Shown: positions 1 through 8,400 of the stretch, in pieces | How positions within the stretch are numbered: the stretch's first letter is position 1 | Layout: every line of letters begins with the position of its first letter | DNA from: Vagococcus silagei | Lineage (GTDB): Bacteria > Bacillota > Bacilli > Lactobacillales > Vagococcaceae | DNA: 64,000 nt | Assembly: GCF_004795745.1 (NCBI RefSeq) | Contig: NZ_SDGV01000017.1 | Coordinates: forward strand, 212,042-276,041 | Direction: 5' to 3' | Notes under the pieces: model-generated | The model's input: only the letters and a program-made list of their open reading frames with translations | The model's database searches: none | What the model was told of the DNA's origin: nothing | Program-made: the position numbers and the translations under genes

Positions 1-300
1 TTGGGTTACATGATATTTGTATAAATCCATTTCTTTTGGCAGATTTGTGGTGATCTCCCAAATTCCAGTTTGTTCGTCTTTAGACATCGGTAGTGAATCT
101 TCCCACTCATTAAAATCTCCAACGAGAAAAACTTCGAGCGCATTTGGTGCCCAAACTCTAAATGTATAATAAACAACTTTATCAACCATGAGCTGATGAA
201 CACCTAGAATTTCTTGACTCTTAAAATTTTCACCTGTCAAGATTAACTCTTTGTCTGAAGAAGAGAATTCACTTGGTACATGCGAATCTTGAATTTTCAT
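1..300 (-). CDS. glgB: 1,4-alpha-glucan branching enzyme, N-terminal part (runs off the left edge)
   Basis: The first 100 codons of a minus-strand gene are present and the rest lies beyond the window. The encoded N-terminus has the beta-sandwich (CBM48-like) module that opens glycogen branching enzymes: 'YYTFRVWAPNA', then 'VFLVGDFNEW' and a 'GIWEI' strand. GlgB transfers alpha-1,4 glucan segments to alpha-1,6 branch points in cytoplasmic glycogen synthesis. The ATG at 298-300 is preceded by a purine-rich GGGAAAGGGTG site. The catalytic GH13 domain is not in view, so a GH13 relative with the same N-terminal module cannot be fully excluded. Confidence 0.85.
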   Translation of the reverse strand, partial: MKIQDSHVPSEFSSSDKELILTGENFKSQEILGVHQLMVDKVVYYTFRVWAPNALEVFLVGDFNEWEDSLPMSKDEQTGIWEITTNLPKEMDLYKYHVTQ

Positions 301-510
301 AGATTAAACATCACCCTTTCCCACTTATTACAAACAACTATACAAACGCCTGTTCGGAGTTTTATAAAAGTTGTTTATACTATATTTTAACACATAAACG
401 TAACTAAAGTTCATTAACTGTGAAAGTTTTTTCATTATCTACTAAAAATCCGCATAACTATTCAAAACCAAATAACAAAACAAATTCCTGATGCCTAAAA
501 GTGATGTGAA

Positions 511-539
511 TTGCATTCATTTCTTCAATTCACTATAAT
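511..539 (+). promoter_or_regulatory. sigma-A promoter of the 565-2294 gene group
   Basis: TTGCAT at 511-516 and a perfect TATAAT at 534-539 are separated by 17 bp, an almost ideal housekeeping promoter. It lies 26 bp before the ATG at 565. An alternative TTG start at 511 would fall on the -35 element and is therefore rejected. Confidence 0.8.
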
Positions 540-564
540 GAAAAAAACAAGAGGAGGCGCTGGC

Positions 565-1311
565 ATGCAACTATCAGTTACTATTCTAGAAAACGAAACC
601 ATCATTCAACACGATAATGAAGATTTGACTTTAACAATCACTCCAAAACCACATCTTGAACAAATAAACTTAGGTATCAGTGGAACAGAAATTGTTGGGA
701 TTGGAACTAACCTCAAAGAAGCATATGATACATATATTTCGCTTGCGATTCCTTGGGAAATTGAGCAAAGTCATCTCATGACTACCTTAGCAGAAATTGC
801 GCTTGATTCTGGTGTAAAACTGAAAGAGCAACCAAAGTTAGAAGCAATAGCTAAAAATCATTACCCGCAAACCGAAACACTTACAGAAAATATTACAAAA
901 ATTTTGAATACATTCGGCTATTCTCTAATTAAAATTAAGAAAAAACCCGCTAAAGCAGTTCATCGTTGGTCCAAAGATATTGCTAATATTGATTTTTATG
1001 TTGATTATAAAGGGGCAAAAGCTGTTTGTCGCTGGCAAAAACGCCAAGAAATGTTGATTAAAAAAGGAGCACAAATCGTCGTTGATCCACCATTAAATAA
1101 AGATGGCAGTTTAGGTTTTGCTGCCAAATTCACACTTTCAATTCGCGAATTAAATCAAGCCAAAATAAAGAATGGCATGACGACAGAAGATATTATTTTG
1201 AAAAGTGTAAATGAAGTTGGTAATTTCTTATACTTTGCAGGTACAAATAGTTGGCTTGTATTAAAAGACAAAGATGGTAAAACCATTGATGAATATACAG
1301 TTGTTAAATAA
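565..1311 (+). CDS. conserved hypothetical protein
   Basis: A 248-residue soluble protein that I do not recognise. It has no signal peptide and no membrane segment. The N-terminal ~70 residues are beta-rich ('LSVTILENETII...LTLTITPKP'). The C-terminal half is basic with several tryptophans and reads like a mixed alpha/beta domain ending in a 'SWLVLKDKDGKTIDEYTVVK' tail. The start at 565 is chosen because AAGAGGAGGC sits 9 bp upstream and the sigma-A promoter ends at 539. It is followed within 25 bp by an acetyltransferase and then a lipoprotein, all ending at one terminator, so the three are probably co-transcribed. No function is assigned. Confidence 0.75.
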   Translation: MQLSVTILENETIIQHDNEDLTLTITPKPHLEQINLGISGTEIVGIGTNLKEAYDTYISLAIPWEIEQSHLMTTLAEIALDSGVKLKEQPKLEAIAKNHYPQTETLTENITKILNTFGYSLIKIKKKPAKAVHRWSKDIANIDFYVDYKGAKAVCRWQKRQEMLIKKGAQIVVDPPLNKDGSLGFAAKFTLSIRELNQAKIKNGMTTEDIILKSVNEVGNFLYFAGTNSWLVLKDKDGKTIDEYTVVK

Positions 1312-1333
1312 TTAAAAGGAGTCAGTGACTATT

Positions 1334-1858
1334 ATGATTTTAGAAACACCGCGCTTAATCATTAGACCATTAGAATCGGGTGATTTAGAAGCCTTTTTAG
1401 CTTATGTTTCTGATGAAAAAACAATGCATTATCTCCCAGAAGAACCCTTTAATAAAACTCAAGCATTCGATTTTATTAGCAAACACCAAGGCACCCAAGC
1501 TGAAGCTTTTGCCCTCGTCTCAAAAGACACACAACAACTTATTGGTCACTTCATTTTCGAAAAATACTTTGGTGACCATACTTATGAAATTGGCTGGGTT
1601 TTAAATCCTAAGTTTCATTCTCAAGGATATGCAACAGAGGCTGCCAAAGCCATCATTCAATATGGTTTCGAGGATTTGGGACTCCATCGCATTGTCGCAA
1701 CTTGTCAACCTGAAAACATTCCATCATATCGTGTCATGGAAAAAGCTGGCATGCGTAAAGAAGGATTTTTCAAAGCCTGTATTCCGACCAAAGACGGATG
1801 GTGGGACGAATACTACTATGCTATCCTTGAAACAGAATATTTTAATCAAAAACTTTAA
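1334..1858 (+). CDS. GNAT-family N-acetyltransferase (RimJ/RimL-like)
   Basis: A 174-residue GNAT acetyltransferase of the ribosomal-protein-alanine acetyltransferase type, predicted to move acetyl from acetyl-CoA to an amine. It opens with 'LETPRLIIRPLESGDLEAF', typical of the family. It keeps the 'EIGWVLNPKFHSQGYATEA' acetyl-CoA binding loop and the 'GLHRIVATCQPENIPSYRVMEKAGM' segment, which end the fold at normal length. AAAGGAG ends 11 bp before the ATG at 1334. A GTG at 1325 would sit directly against that site and is unlikely. It is the middle gene of a three-gene group. The substrate cannot be told from sequence. Confidence 0.88.
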   Translation: MILETPRLIIRPLESGDLEAFLAYVSDEKTMHYLPEEPFNKTQAFDFISKHQGTQAEAFALVSKDTQQLIGHFIFEKYFGDHTYEIGWVLNPKFHSQGYATEAAKAIIQYGFEDLGLHRIVATCQPENIPSYRVMEKAGMRKEGFFKACIPTKDGWWDEYYYAILETEYFNQKL

Positions 1859-1871
1859 GGAGGTTATTCAT

Positions 1872-2294
1872 ATGAAAAAGTTGATGTTAGTTGGAGGGAC
1901 AATCTTAGCTCTATTTTTTGTTTCAGGCTGTTCCCAAATTGTTGAGGAAGTCACTGATTCATCCGACATGGCGGACATTGAAGTTGCAACAAAAGGGGAC
2001 ACAGGAAAAGGTGCTTTAAATCTTAAAACAAAAAAAATAAAAAAAACGGATAACGAGTTAGTTATCTCGGTAGATGATATCGATGAAAGTAAAATGTCTT
2101 TTATCTATGTTGCCAATAAAAAAGTACTGCAGGAAAAACTCAAAAATGGAACAGACTACACACTTGATATCACAAATATCAAGGAGGCGCACCGTACTGA
2201 TTACAAACCTAAAGTACAGCTCATCCAATTTGAAAATAATCACGAAGATGGAGACATGACTCTTTTTAAACAAGTTCGTTATTCTGTCAAATAA
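1872..2294 (+). CDS. small secreted lipoprotein of unknown function
   Basis: A 140-residue protein that begins 'MKKLMLVGGTILALFFVSGC', a classic lipoprotein signal peptide with a lipobox (VSGC). The mature part starts at Cys20 and is expected to be diacylglyceryl-anchored on the outer membrane face. The mature domain is hydrophilic, lysine-rich and beta-prone ('NELVISVDDIDESKMSFIYV'), with no domain I can name. TAAGGAGG lies 9 bp before the ATG at 1872. The gene starts 13 bp after the acetyltransferase stop, so it belongs to the same transcript. A longer upstream reading frame overlaps the acetyltransferase and has no ribosome site. Confidence 0.8.
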   Translation: MKKLMLVGGTILALFFVSGCSQIVEEVTDSSDMADIEVATKGDTGKGALNLKTKKIKKTDNELVISVDDIDESKMSFIYVANKKVLQEKLKNGTDYTLDITNIKEAHRTDYKPKVQLIQFENNHEDGDMTLFKQVRYSVK

Positions 2295-2320
2295 TTGTTA
2301 GTCTGGAAAAACGTTAAATG

Positions 2321-2365
2321 AAGACCTTTTTTAGAGAAATTAAATTCTCAAAAGAGGTCTTTTTT
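2321..2365 (+). terminator. intrinsic terminator of the 565-2294 group
   Basis: AAGACC (2321-2326) and GGTCTT (2356-2361) form the base of a long hairpin with additional AGAGAA/TTCTC pairing, followed by a T run. It lies 26 bp after the lipoprotein stop. Confidence 0.8.
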
Positions 2366-2446
2366 AGTGTTTTTTATCAAAAACATCAAGTAAAGTAACT
2401 TTTACCTTACAAATGTTCGATTTATGAGAATTTTATACGTTTTTTT

Positions 2447-2454
2447 GATATAAT
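2447..2454 (+). promoter_or_regulatory. extended -10 promoter element upstream of the LysM/CAP surface protein
   Basis: TATAAT at 2449-2454 lies in a T-rich stretch (a TGA triplet sits just upstream of it), 43 bp before the ATG at 2498. No good -35 hexamer is seen at the proper distance. Confidence 0.45.
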
Positions 2455-2497
2455 CATTAGCAATGGAGAGTAAATATCGAAAGGGTAGGTAATCAGT

Positions 2498-5400
2498 ATG
2501 GAAAGACGAAATAGGGATTGTTTACGAGATTTACAAAAACAAACCGATTACAAGCCTCGATTAGTAAAGGGACGAACTGGCTGGATTATTAAAGGATTAA
2601 TCTTCACCTCAATTTTGGGTACGAGCACGTTTGTCACAACAAGTCTAACCGCCTATGCGGACGATTGGACTGCAAATTCTGCGGAGACTATTCGAGCAAG
2701 GATAAAAGATGATGATGCCTCTTACACATTTGTAGAAGGTGATACTTTCTACGAAATTGCAAATGCACTGAACATTCGTTTTGATGTTTTAATGAAACTG
2801 AATGGATTTGAACCCGGTTCACAATATAGCGTTCCCGTTGGTACAACAATTAAATTTGAAGGTAATCGTGTAACTGTCACTGATAAAGATGGCAATCAAA
2901 CTAATCAAAGTGTCCTTTCAGACCGTGCAAAAGTAGATCCAAATAAAACTTTTATCAATCAAGCTGACAATCAAAACGACACAACAGTCACTGAAAATAG
3001 TTCCACTGAAGAAACGAGCAGTTCAACCACGTCGACAAATCAAAAGAACACTTCGACGCAGCACTCCTCTGCTCCAACAACTTCGACAGAAACAAAAGAT
3101 ACAACACAAACAACAAGTTCAACTCAACAAGAAAAAGAAACAGAAAATACATCTTCCGAAACTAAAACAAAAGAGTCAAGCAGTGAAACGACCACAACGA
3201 CGACTAAGTCAGCAAGTGAAACCGAAACAACCGCAACGACTTCCACGACGAGTGACACAACTGAAGTTGAATCAAAAGAAAAAGGTACTACAACAACTAC
3301 AACAACCACTCCGTCAACGACAGATAAAAAGTCACAAAAAAGCAAAGCAGTTAGTTCGATTGAATCTTCCGTTGGCCAAGATACACCACAACCGATTCAT
3401 CCTATCAAACCAGTCATCACACCAGACCCGATTGATCATTCGACTGAGATGACACAACTGAAATCAGAATTAGCTACTTTAGAAGCTGAACAAAAAAATA
3501 CAGCTAAAGAGTTAACAAATGCGAAAACGCGTTTAGAAGATGCAAATAAAGAAAATAAAGATATTGATACAAAAATTTCTTCGGCCCAAGAAGACGTTAC
3601 AACTGCAACCAAATTAGTGAATGAAACAAATGCCTTACATAAAGTGATCAGTGAAAACCATGATCATGTGAATCAAGCAATAAAACTTTGGCATCCGTCA
3701 AGTGACGAACCAGATGTTCCAACAGAAATGACGGATAATTTAGAAGAAGCTGAAAAAAATCTAACCGACATTACAACTCAGTCAGAAAAATCAAACGCAG
3801 TACTTGAACAAGCTAAAAAACAACTCACTGACGTACAAAATATCAAGAAACAAGATATTAAGCCTATGATGCAAGATATCTCGTCATTAAAAGAGAAAAA
3901 AAGCACCTTGGATTCTAAAGTTAGTATCATCAAAAATAAAATAAGTACACTTGAAAAACAGGTGAATTCCTTAGAAAATTTAGAAAACAAACGTAAAGAT
4001 GCTTTAACAGCACTTGCTGACTTAAACTTATTAGACGAAGAAGTCAACAGTTTTAATCACGCTGTTTTTAATGCGACTTCAACAACTGAATTAGATGCAT
4101 ACTTAAATCAAGCCAAAGTTGCAAATAAAAAAAATACTGACTTTGAATTAGAACGCCAGTATTTACATGATGAAAAAATCAAAGCCTTAGCGACGCTTGA
4201 ACAAGCAAAACTATCTGATGAACAAGTGACAAATTATACAATTAAGCTTTCTGAAGCAAATTCTTTAGCACAAGTCCAAAATATCTTACTGGAAGCAAAA
4301 AATGAAGAGAAACAGGAAGCAACAGCTGCTGAAAGTGAACTTTTAGCAGCTCGTAAACAAGCCATCACACATTTAGTGACATTAAACATTCGTGATCAAA
4401 AAGATATTTTGATTGGCAAAATTAATGCTGCATCAACTGTAGATGCTATTCAAGTCTTAATTGCTGAAGCAGAAACATTACACCAATCAAATCAAAAAAT
4501 TGATGATGAGCTTTTAGCGATGACGAAAAAAAATGCTCAAAAACAAATTAATGGCCTGAATTTAAAACCGGATTTAAAGAAACAAATTCATACCAAAATT
4601 GAACACTCACAAACAAAACACGATGTACAAACTCTATTAGACTTTGCAATTAAACAAGCAGATAACAATCGATTACCATTACCAACAGATGTTGCTGAAG
4701 AAGCTCCTGAACTAAATCAAGCGATTCAAAAAGCCATCTTGTTAATCAATAACCTCAATTTACCGCAATCAAAACAACTTTACTTACAACAACTTAATTT
4801 TGCTCAAGCAATAAATGAGGTTGATGAAATCGTCGAAAAATCAGCGATTGAAAGTAAACAAAACGATTTCGATGATGATCAAACGGTTAATGAAATTAAG
4901 GTTGCCAATGCGAAAAAGGAAGCCCTTGTTGAGATTAAACAATATTCATATATCGATCAAAAATCATTTACAAGCGACATCATGAATGCTGCCACACTTG
5001 AACAAATTGAAATTATTCTTGCAACAGCTAAAGCTAACAATGTAGCCATCCAATATCAACAAAAACTTGATGCTGCTAAGCGAGATGCACGAGCTCAACT
5101 AGGTCAACTGAACTTAAAAGGAGACAGCTCTTTTGAAGTCATGATTCATGAAGCTGATAAAGTTGAACGTGTTCAAGAAGTTCTTGCAGCTGCTAAAACA
5201 GTTAGTGCGAATAACACTGAGTGGGATAATCTCAACGTCACTTACATTGAAGACGCGCGCCAAGAAGCTTTTGCTTACTTAATGAACCTTAATTTAAATG
5301 GTAACTTAGGTTTTTATGAACAAATTAGACAAGCACAAACAATTGATGATATTCAATATTATTTAAATGCTGCTATTGTTGAAAGTGCGAAAAATGATCA

Positions 5401-6676
5401 ACAAGATATCACCTTAACAAATCTTGAGAAAAATCGTTCGCAAGCACTGGCCACTTTAACGACATTTAATCTAAAAAATAAATTTAAGAAATTTGAAGAA
5501 CAGATCAAGGGTGCACGCTCAACGACAGATATTTTAAATATTTTAGCGCAAGCTCAAATTGAAAGTGATAAAAACAAACACGACGCTCAAAGATCAGAAA
5601 ATGCTGATATTACTAAACTAAGTAATGCTAAAAAAGACGCTCTAAGTCAATTAAAAGCATTCAACTTAAAAGATCAGTTAGTATATAATGAAAAAATAAA
5701 TCGTGCAAAAGACGAAGCAGAGATAGAAAATATTCTCAAAGATGCAGAATCTGAAAGTTCTAAGAATGACAAAGACGATGCCTTAGCTGAAGAAAAACAA
5801 AAACTTGAGGATTCTAAAAACAAAGCACTCAAAGAACTCGAAGAGCTAAACTTAAAATTAGAAAAACAAAATTTCATTACGCGCGTCACAAAATCAACAT
5901 CTCTCAATCAAGTACAATCTGTAATGAACAGTGCGAACCAAGTCGCCCAAGACAATGATGAGCTAGATGCCCATAAGTCACAAGCTACGATTACTTTCCA
6001 AGTGTATTCAAAAAATATTCACATGGATAAAGATCAAGAATATCAACATGTGACTGACATTACATTGCGACTTTATGTGACAAATCGTCAATATCGCATC
6101 AACTTTAAACAATTAGGCTTAAATCACTACTATAGTTTACCTACTGGAGACGTAATTACGGGCACAATAAACCCAGGAGAAAATAAAGTCATTCGACTTA
6201 ACGTTGAAGATTCAACTCCACTTGTTTATACTAGCCCTGAACAACAAAGTATTGCTGGTAAAACGATGCTTAAGTTACTTAATCAATATCGTCATGACAA
6301 TGGATTAAGTGCTTTAGTTTGGAACCAAGAACTTGAAAATGCTGCTGAATTGCGTGCAACTGAAATTGCGACCGTCTTTAGTCATACTCGACCAAACGGC
6401 TTAGCTTTCGATACAGCTATTCGTGAAGCAAATCAAGGAAAATGGACCCGCCACACTGTTGCAGGTGAAAACAATGCCATTATTAATGGTGACAAGACAG
6501 GTAAAGCTACTGGTGAATATCTGTTCAACGAATGGCGTAAGAGTCCTAAGCATAATGAAAATCTACTCAGTCCTGATTTCGAACAATTTGGCATTGGTTT
6601 TACAGCCAATGGCACAGCATTCTATGCTGCCAATATTTTTACACAAGGCTTAACCGTTAATGGTAACCTACAATAA
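2498..6676 (+). CDS. large secreted LysM / GA-like repeat / CAP-domain surface protein
   Basis: A 1392-residue exported protein. Residues 1-54 form a long basic signal peptide with a hydrophobic core and a likely cut after 'TAYA'. Residues ~73-123 are a LysM peptidoglycan-binding domain ('EGDTFYEIANALNI'). Residues ~151-290 are a Thr/Ser-rich wall-spanning linker, and ~316-490 a coiled coil. Residues ~499-1155 hold eleven tandem three-helix repeats of 55-67 residues resembling GA (albumin-binding type) or FIVAR modules. The end, ~1254-1392, is a CAP/SCP domain ('LLNQYRHDNGL...HNENLLSPDFEQFGIGF'). There is no LPXTG sorting signal, so retention on the wall would depend on LysM. The gene is monocistronic between two terminators. 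The domains are seen directly; a role in adhesion or host-protein binding is inference. Confidence 0.9.
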   Translation: MERRNRDCLRDLQKQTDYKPRLVKGRTGWIIKGLIFTSILGTSTFVTTSLTAYADDWTANSAETIRARIKDDDASYTFVEGDTFYEIANALNIRFDVLMKLNGFEPGSQYSVPVGTTIKFEGNRVTVTDKDGNQTNQSVLSDRAKVDPNKTFINQADNQNDTTVTENSSTEETSSSTTSTNQKNTSTQHSSAPTTSTETKDTTQTTSSTQQEKETENTSSETKTKESSSETTTTTTKSASETETTATTSTTSDTTEVESKEKGTTTTTTTTPSTTDKKSQKSKAVSSIESSVGQDTPQPIHPIKPVITPDPIDHSTEMTQLKSELATLEAEQKNTAKELTNAKTRLEDANKENKDIDTKISSAQEDVTTATKLVNETNALHKVISENHDHVNQAIKLWHPSSDEPDVPTEMTDNLEEAEKNLTDITTQSEKSNAVLEQAKKQLTDVQNIKKQDIKPMMQDISSLKEKKSTLDSKVSIIKNKISTLEKQVNSLENLENKRKDALTALADLNLLDEEVNSFNHAVFNATSTTELDAYLNQAKVANKKNTDFELERQYLHDEKIKALATLEQAKLSDEQVTNYTIKLSEANSLAQVQNILLEAKNEEKQEATAAESELLAARKQAITHLVTLNIRDQKDILIGKINAASTVDAIQVLIAEAETLHQSNQKIDDELLAMTKKNAQKQINGLNLKPDLKKQIHTKIEHSQTKHDVQTLLDFAIKQADNNRLPLPTDVAEEAPELNQAIQKAILLINNLNLPQSKQLYLQQLNFAQAINEVDEIVEKSAIESKQNDFDDDQTVNEIKVANAKKEALVEIKQYSYIDQKSFTSDIMNAATLEQIEIILATAKANNVAIQYQQKLDAAKRDARAQLGQLNLKGDSSFEVMIHEADKVERVQEVLAAAKTVSANNTEWDNLNVTYIEDARQEAFAYLMNLNLNGNLGFYEQIRQAQTIDDIQYYLNAAIVESAKNDQQDITLTNLEKNRSQALATLTTFNLKNKFKKFEEQIKGARSTTDILNILAQAQIESDKNKHDAQRSENADITKLSNAKKDALSQLKAFNLKDQLVYNEKINRAKDEAEIENILKDAESESSKNDKDDALAEEKQKLEDSKNKALKELEELNLKLEKQNFITRVTKSTSLNQVQSVMNSANQVAQDNDELDAHKSQATITFQVYSKNIHMDKDQEYQHVTDITLRLYVTNRQYRINFKQLGLNHYYSLPTGDVITGTINPGENKVIRLNVEDSTPLVYTSPEQQSIAGKTMLKLLNQYRHDNGLSALVWNQELENAAELRATEIATVFSHTRPNGLAFDTAIREANQGKWTRHTVAGENNAIINGDKTGKATGEYLFNEWRKSPKHNENLLSPDFEQFGIGFTANGTAFYAANIFTQGLTVNGNLQ
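3992..5960 (+). repeat. eleven tandem GA-like repeat units within the surface-protein gene
   Basis: Units begin near residues 499, 560, 618, 677, 744, 806, 861, 921, 980, 1045 and 1107. Each shows the pattern K-x-x-A-L-x-x-L-x-x-L-N-L, then F/Y-x-x-x-I-x-x-A-x-T/S, then I/V-x-x-I-L-x-x-A. DNA identity between units is low, so the array is old and not recently amplified. Confidence 0.75.
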
Positions 6677-6683
6677 ATAAATA

Positions 6684-6720
6684 AAAACAACGATTCTCTT
6701 ATTTAGAATCGTTGTTTTTT
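6684..6720. terminator. bidirectional terminator between the surface protein and the channel gene
   Basis: AACAACGATTCT and AGAATCGTTGTT form a 12-bp stem around a short loop, with an A run before and a T run after. It serves both convergent genes, and its right arm encodes the last codons of the channel gene (stop at 6699). Confidence 0.85.
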
Positions 6721-7436
6721 GATCTTCTTTGTTTTTCAAGCTTTACCCATGCCTCAATTAAATCTAATTCTTCATTCGAAAAATTTTTAGTCGCAACTAA
6801 TTTGGCTAGTTTTTCTGATTTCTTTTCTTCCTCTGTTGAAGTTGGTTTGCTTAAAGCCCGCGTGATACTACTTGTAAAAGTCGTAATAATTCCAACACCT
6901 AAAATCATTAAAACCATACCTATCGCGCGTCCAACAGATGTTTCAATCGCAATATCTCCATATCCAACTGTCGTCACCGTTTGCATCTCCCACCAAAGTA
7001 AATCACTATACGAATGAAGATTTGGTTCAAGCCAAATTAATGGCAAAGGTAAGAAAATAAAGATTAATAAAAACACATTAAATAATCGTCCCGTTCCTGT
7101 TTCTCTTAACTTATTAATCACAGGAAGAAAATAACGCTGTCCCACAGAAGTAATTCGAATTAATTGAAAGGTTAAAGGAATAAATTTAATAACGCGAAAG
7201 CCATGATAAAAAGGAATTAAGGCTACAAAATCTAATACATGTTCACGCATATATTGCTTTTTATTTTTACTCTGCCATAAATCTTGTAATGTATCACAAG
7301 CGAATAAAATCAAGATAATATAATTTAAATTACTACTCACTTTGTCACTGACACTTACAATGATTGACAGGACAATAAGTAAAAACATCGCGACAATATA
7401 TGTTTTCTTTGTTCTAAAATTTTTAAGTGTCACCAT
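6699..7436 (-). CDS. two-pore or voltage-gated-like potassium channel
   Basis: A 245-residue membrane protein with several hydrophobic helices and one pore loop carrying the potassium selectivity filter 'TVTTVGYGD' near residue 155. The tail after the last helix is cytoplasmic, acidic then basic. The layout fits the bacterial ion transporter / Kch family (voltage-sensor-like helices followed by the pore), although few regular arginines are seen in the fourth helix. The tetramer would conduct K+ across the membrane. The start at 7436 (ATG) lies just after GTAGGTTAATT; a GTG one codon later is possible. The gene stands alone, and its 3' end lies inside the shared terminator. Confidence 0.85.
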   Translation of the reverse strand: MVTLKNFRTKKTYIVAMFLLIVLSIIVSVSDKVSSNLNYIILILFACDTLQDLWQSKNKKQYMREHVLDFVALIPFYHGFRVIKFIPLTFQLIRITSVGQRYFLPVINKLRETGTGRLFNVFLLIFIFLPLPLIWLEPNLHSYSDLLWWEMQTVTTVGYGDIAIETSVGRAIGMVLMILGVGIITTFTSSITRALSKPTSTEEEKKSEKLAKLVATKNFSNEELDLIEAWVKLEKQRRSKNNDSK

Positions 7437-7588
7437 TAAATTAACCTACTTTACTTTTTATTCTATTTTCAGTGAAAAAAGTAACCTTGTCAACCTAACA
7501 AAACAAGACATCCTTTGCTTCTTAAATCAAAACAATATACAATGGAATTTATATTAAAATGTGATTCTTACAAAGGAGTTCCCTAATA

Positions 7589-8341
7589 ATGAAAGCTACA
7601 CAACTTATCACCGATTTAAGAAAACTTGGTGTTCAAGAAGATGATATTATTGTCGTTCACTCTTCATACAACGCTCTAAAAGGACCAGACGAAATTGAAG
7701 GCGGACCAGCAGCGGTCATTCAAGCATTAAAAGATACTGTTAAAAACGGTACATTATTATTACCAACCTTAAGTTATTTAAATGTAAACATCAATCATCC
7801 TTATTTTGATGTATTAGAAACAGAATCTTGTATTGGTGTCTTACCTGAATTCATGCGCCTGTCTGAAGATGTTGTTAGAAGTGCTCATCCTACACACAGT
7901 GTTACTGCATGGGGCAAAGATGCTGTTGCAATGACTACTGGCCACGAAAAAGATTTTACGCCTGTTGGTGTGAATTCTCCTTTTAGAGAAGTTTATCGTC
8001 GCGGTGGAAAAATAATCATGCTTGGTGCACCTCTTGCACGTAATACTAGTTTACATGGCGTTGAAGAAATGATTCTCCCTGACTACCTATTTGAAAATAA
8101 CTACGCCTATGATATAACACTGGCGAACAAAGAGCACATCAAAATGAATGTCCTCAGGCATAAATTTCGTGGCGTGACGCAACGATATGATCGTATTTTA
8201 AATATTCTCGATACTGATGAATATAAATGTGGAAAAGTCTTAAACGGCGATTGTTGTGTGATGAATGCAACAGCTGTTTGGGAAAAGGCTTTGGAAAAAT
8301 ATAAAGACGATCGTTATTACTTTGTCGACTTTGATGACTAA
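7589..8341 (+). CDS. AAC(3)-family aminoglycoside N-acetyltransferase-like protein
   Basis: A 250-residue member of the AAC(3)/YokD antibiotic acetyltransferase family, which acetylates a 3-amino group on aminoglycosides or related substrates using acetyl-CoA. Seen here are the N-terminal 'IIVVHSSYNALKG' strand-loop, 'HPTHSVTAWG' and 'PFREVYRRGGKIIMLG', all family hallmarks, at a length slightly under the usual 260-280. AAAGGAG lies 10 bp before the ATG. It is monocistronic with its own terminator and has the same composition as its neighbours, so there is no sign of recent transfer. Whether it confers resistance or has a housekeeping substrate cannot be told. Confidence 0.85.
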   Translation: MKATQLITDLRKLGVQEDDIIVVHSSYNALKGPDEIEGGPAAVIQALKDTVKNGTLLLPTLSYLNVNINHPYFDVLETESCIGVLPEFMRLSEDVVRSAHPTHSVTAWGKDAVAMTTGHEKDFTPVGVNSPFREVYRRGGKIIMLGAPLARNTSLHGVEEMILPDYLFENNYAYDITLANKEHIKMNVLRHKFRGVTQRYDRILNILDTDEYKCGKVLNGDCCVMNATAVWEKALEKYKDDRYYFVDFDD

Positions 8342-8366
8342 AAAAGACAGCTTACGCTGTCTTTTT
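8342..8366. terminator. terminator between AAC(3)-like gene and copB
   Basis: AAAAAGACAGC / GCTGTCTTTTT form an 11-bp perfect stem with a TTAC loop. It is symmetric enough to work on both strands. Confidence 0.85.
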
Positions 8367-8400
8367 CTTGTTATAATGACCAACTTCCAATAAAGCTATA

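Noticed and set aside
511..564. Earlier TTG start for the 565 gene
   Set aside because: The codon coincides with the -35 box of a strong promoter, and the AAGAGGAGG site fits only the ATG at 565.
3124..3345. Minus-strand valine-rich reading frame inside the surface-protein gene
   Set aside because: It is the reverse reading of the Thr/Ser repeat codons (ACA/ACG) and has no start signal.
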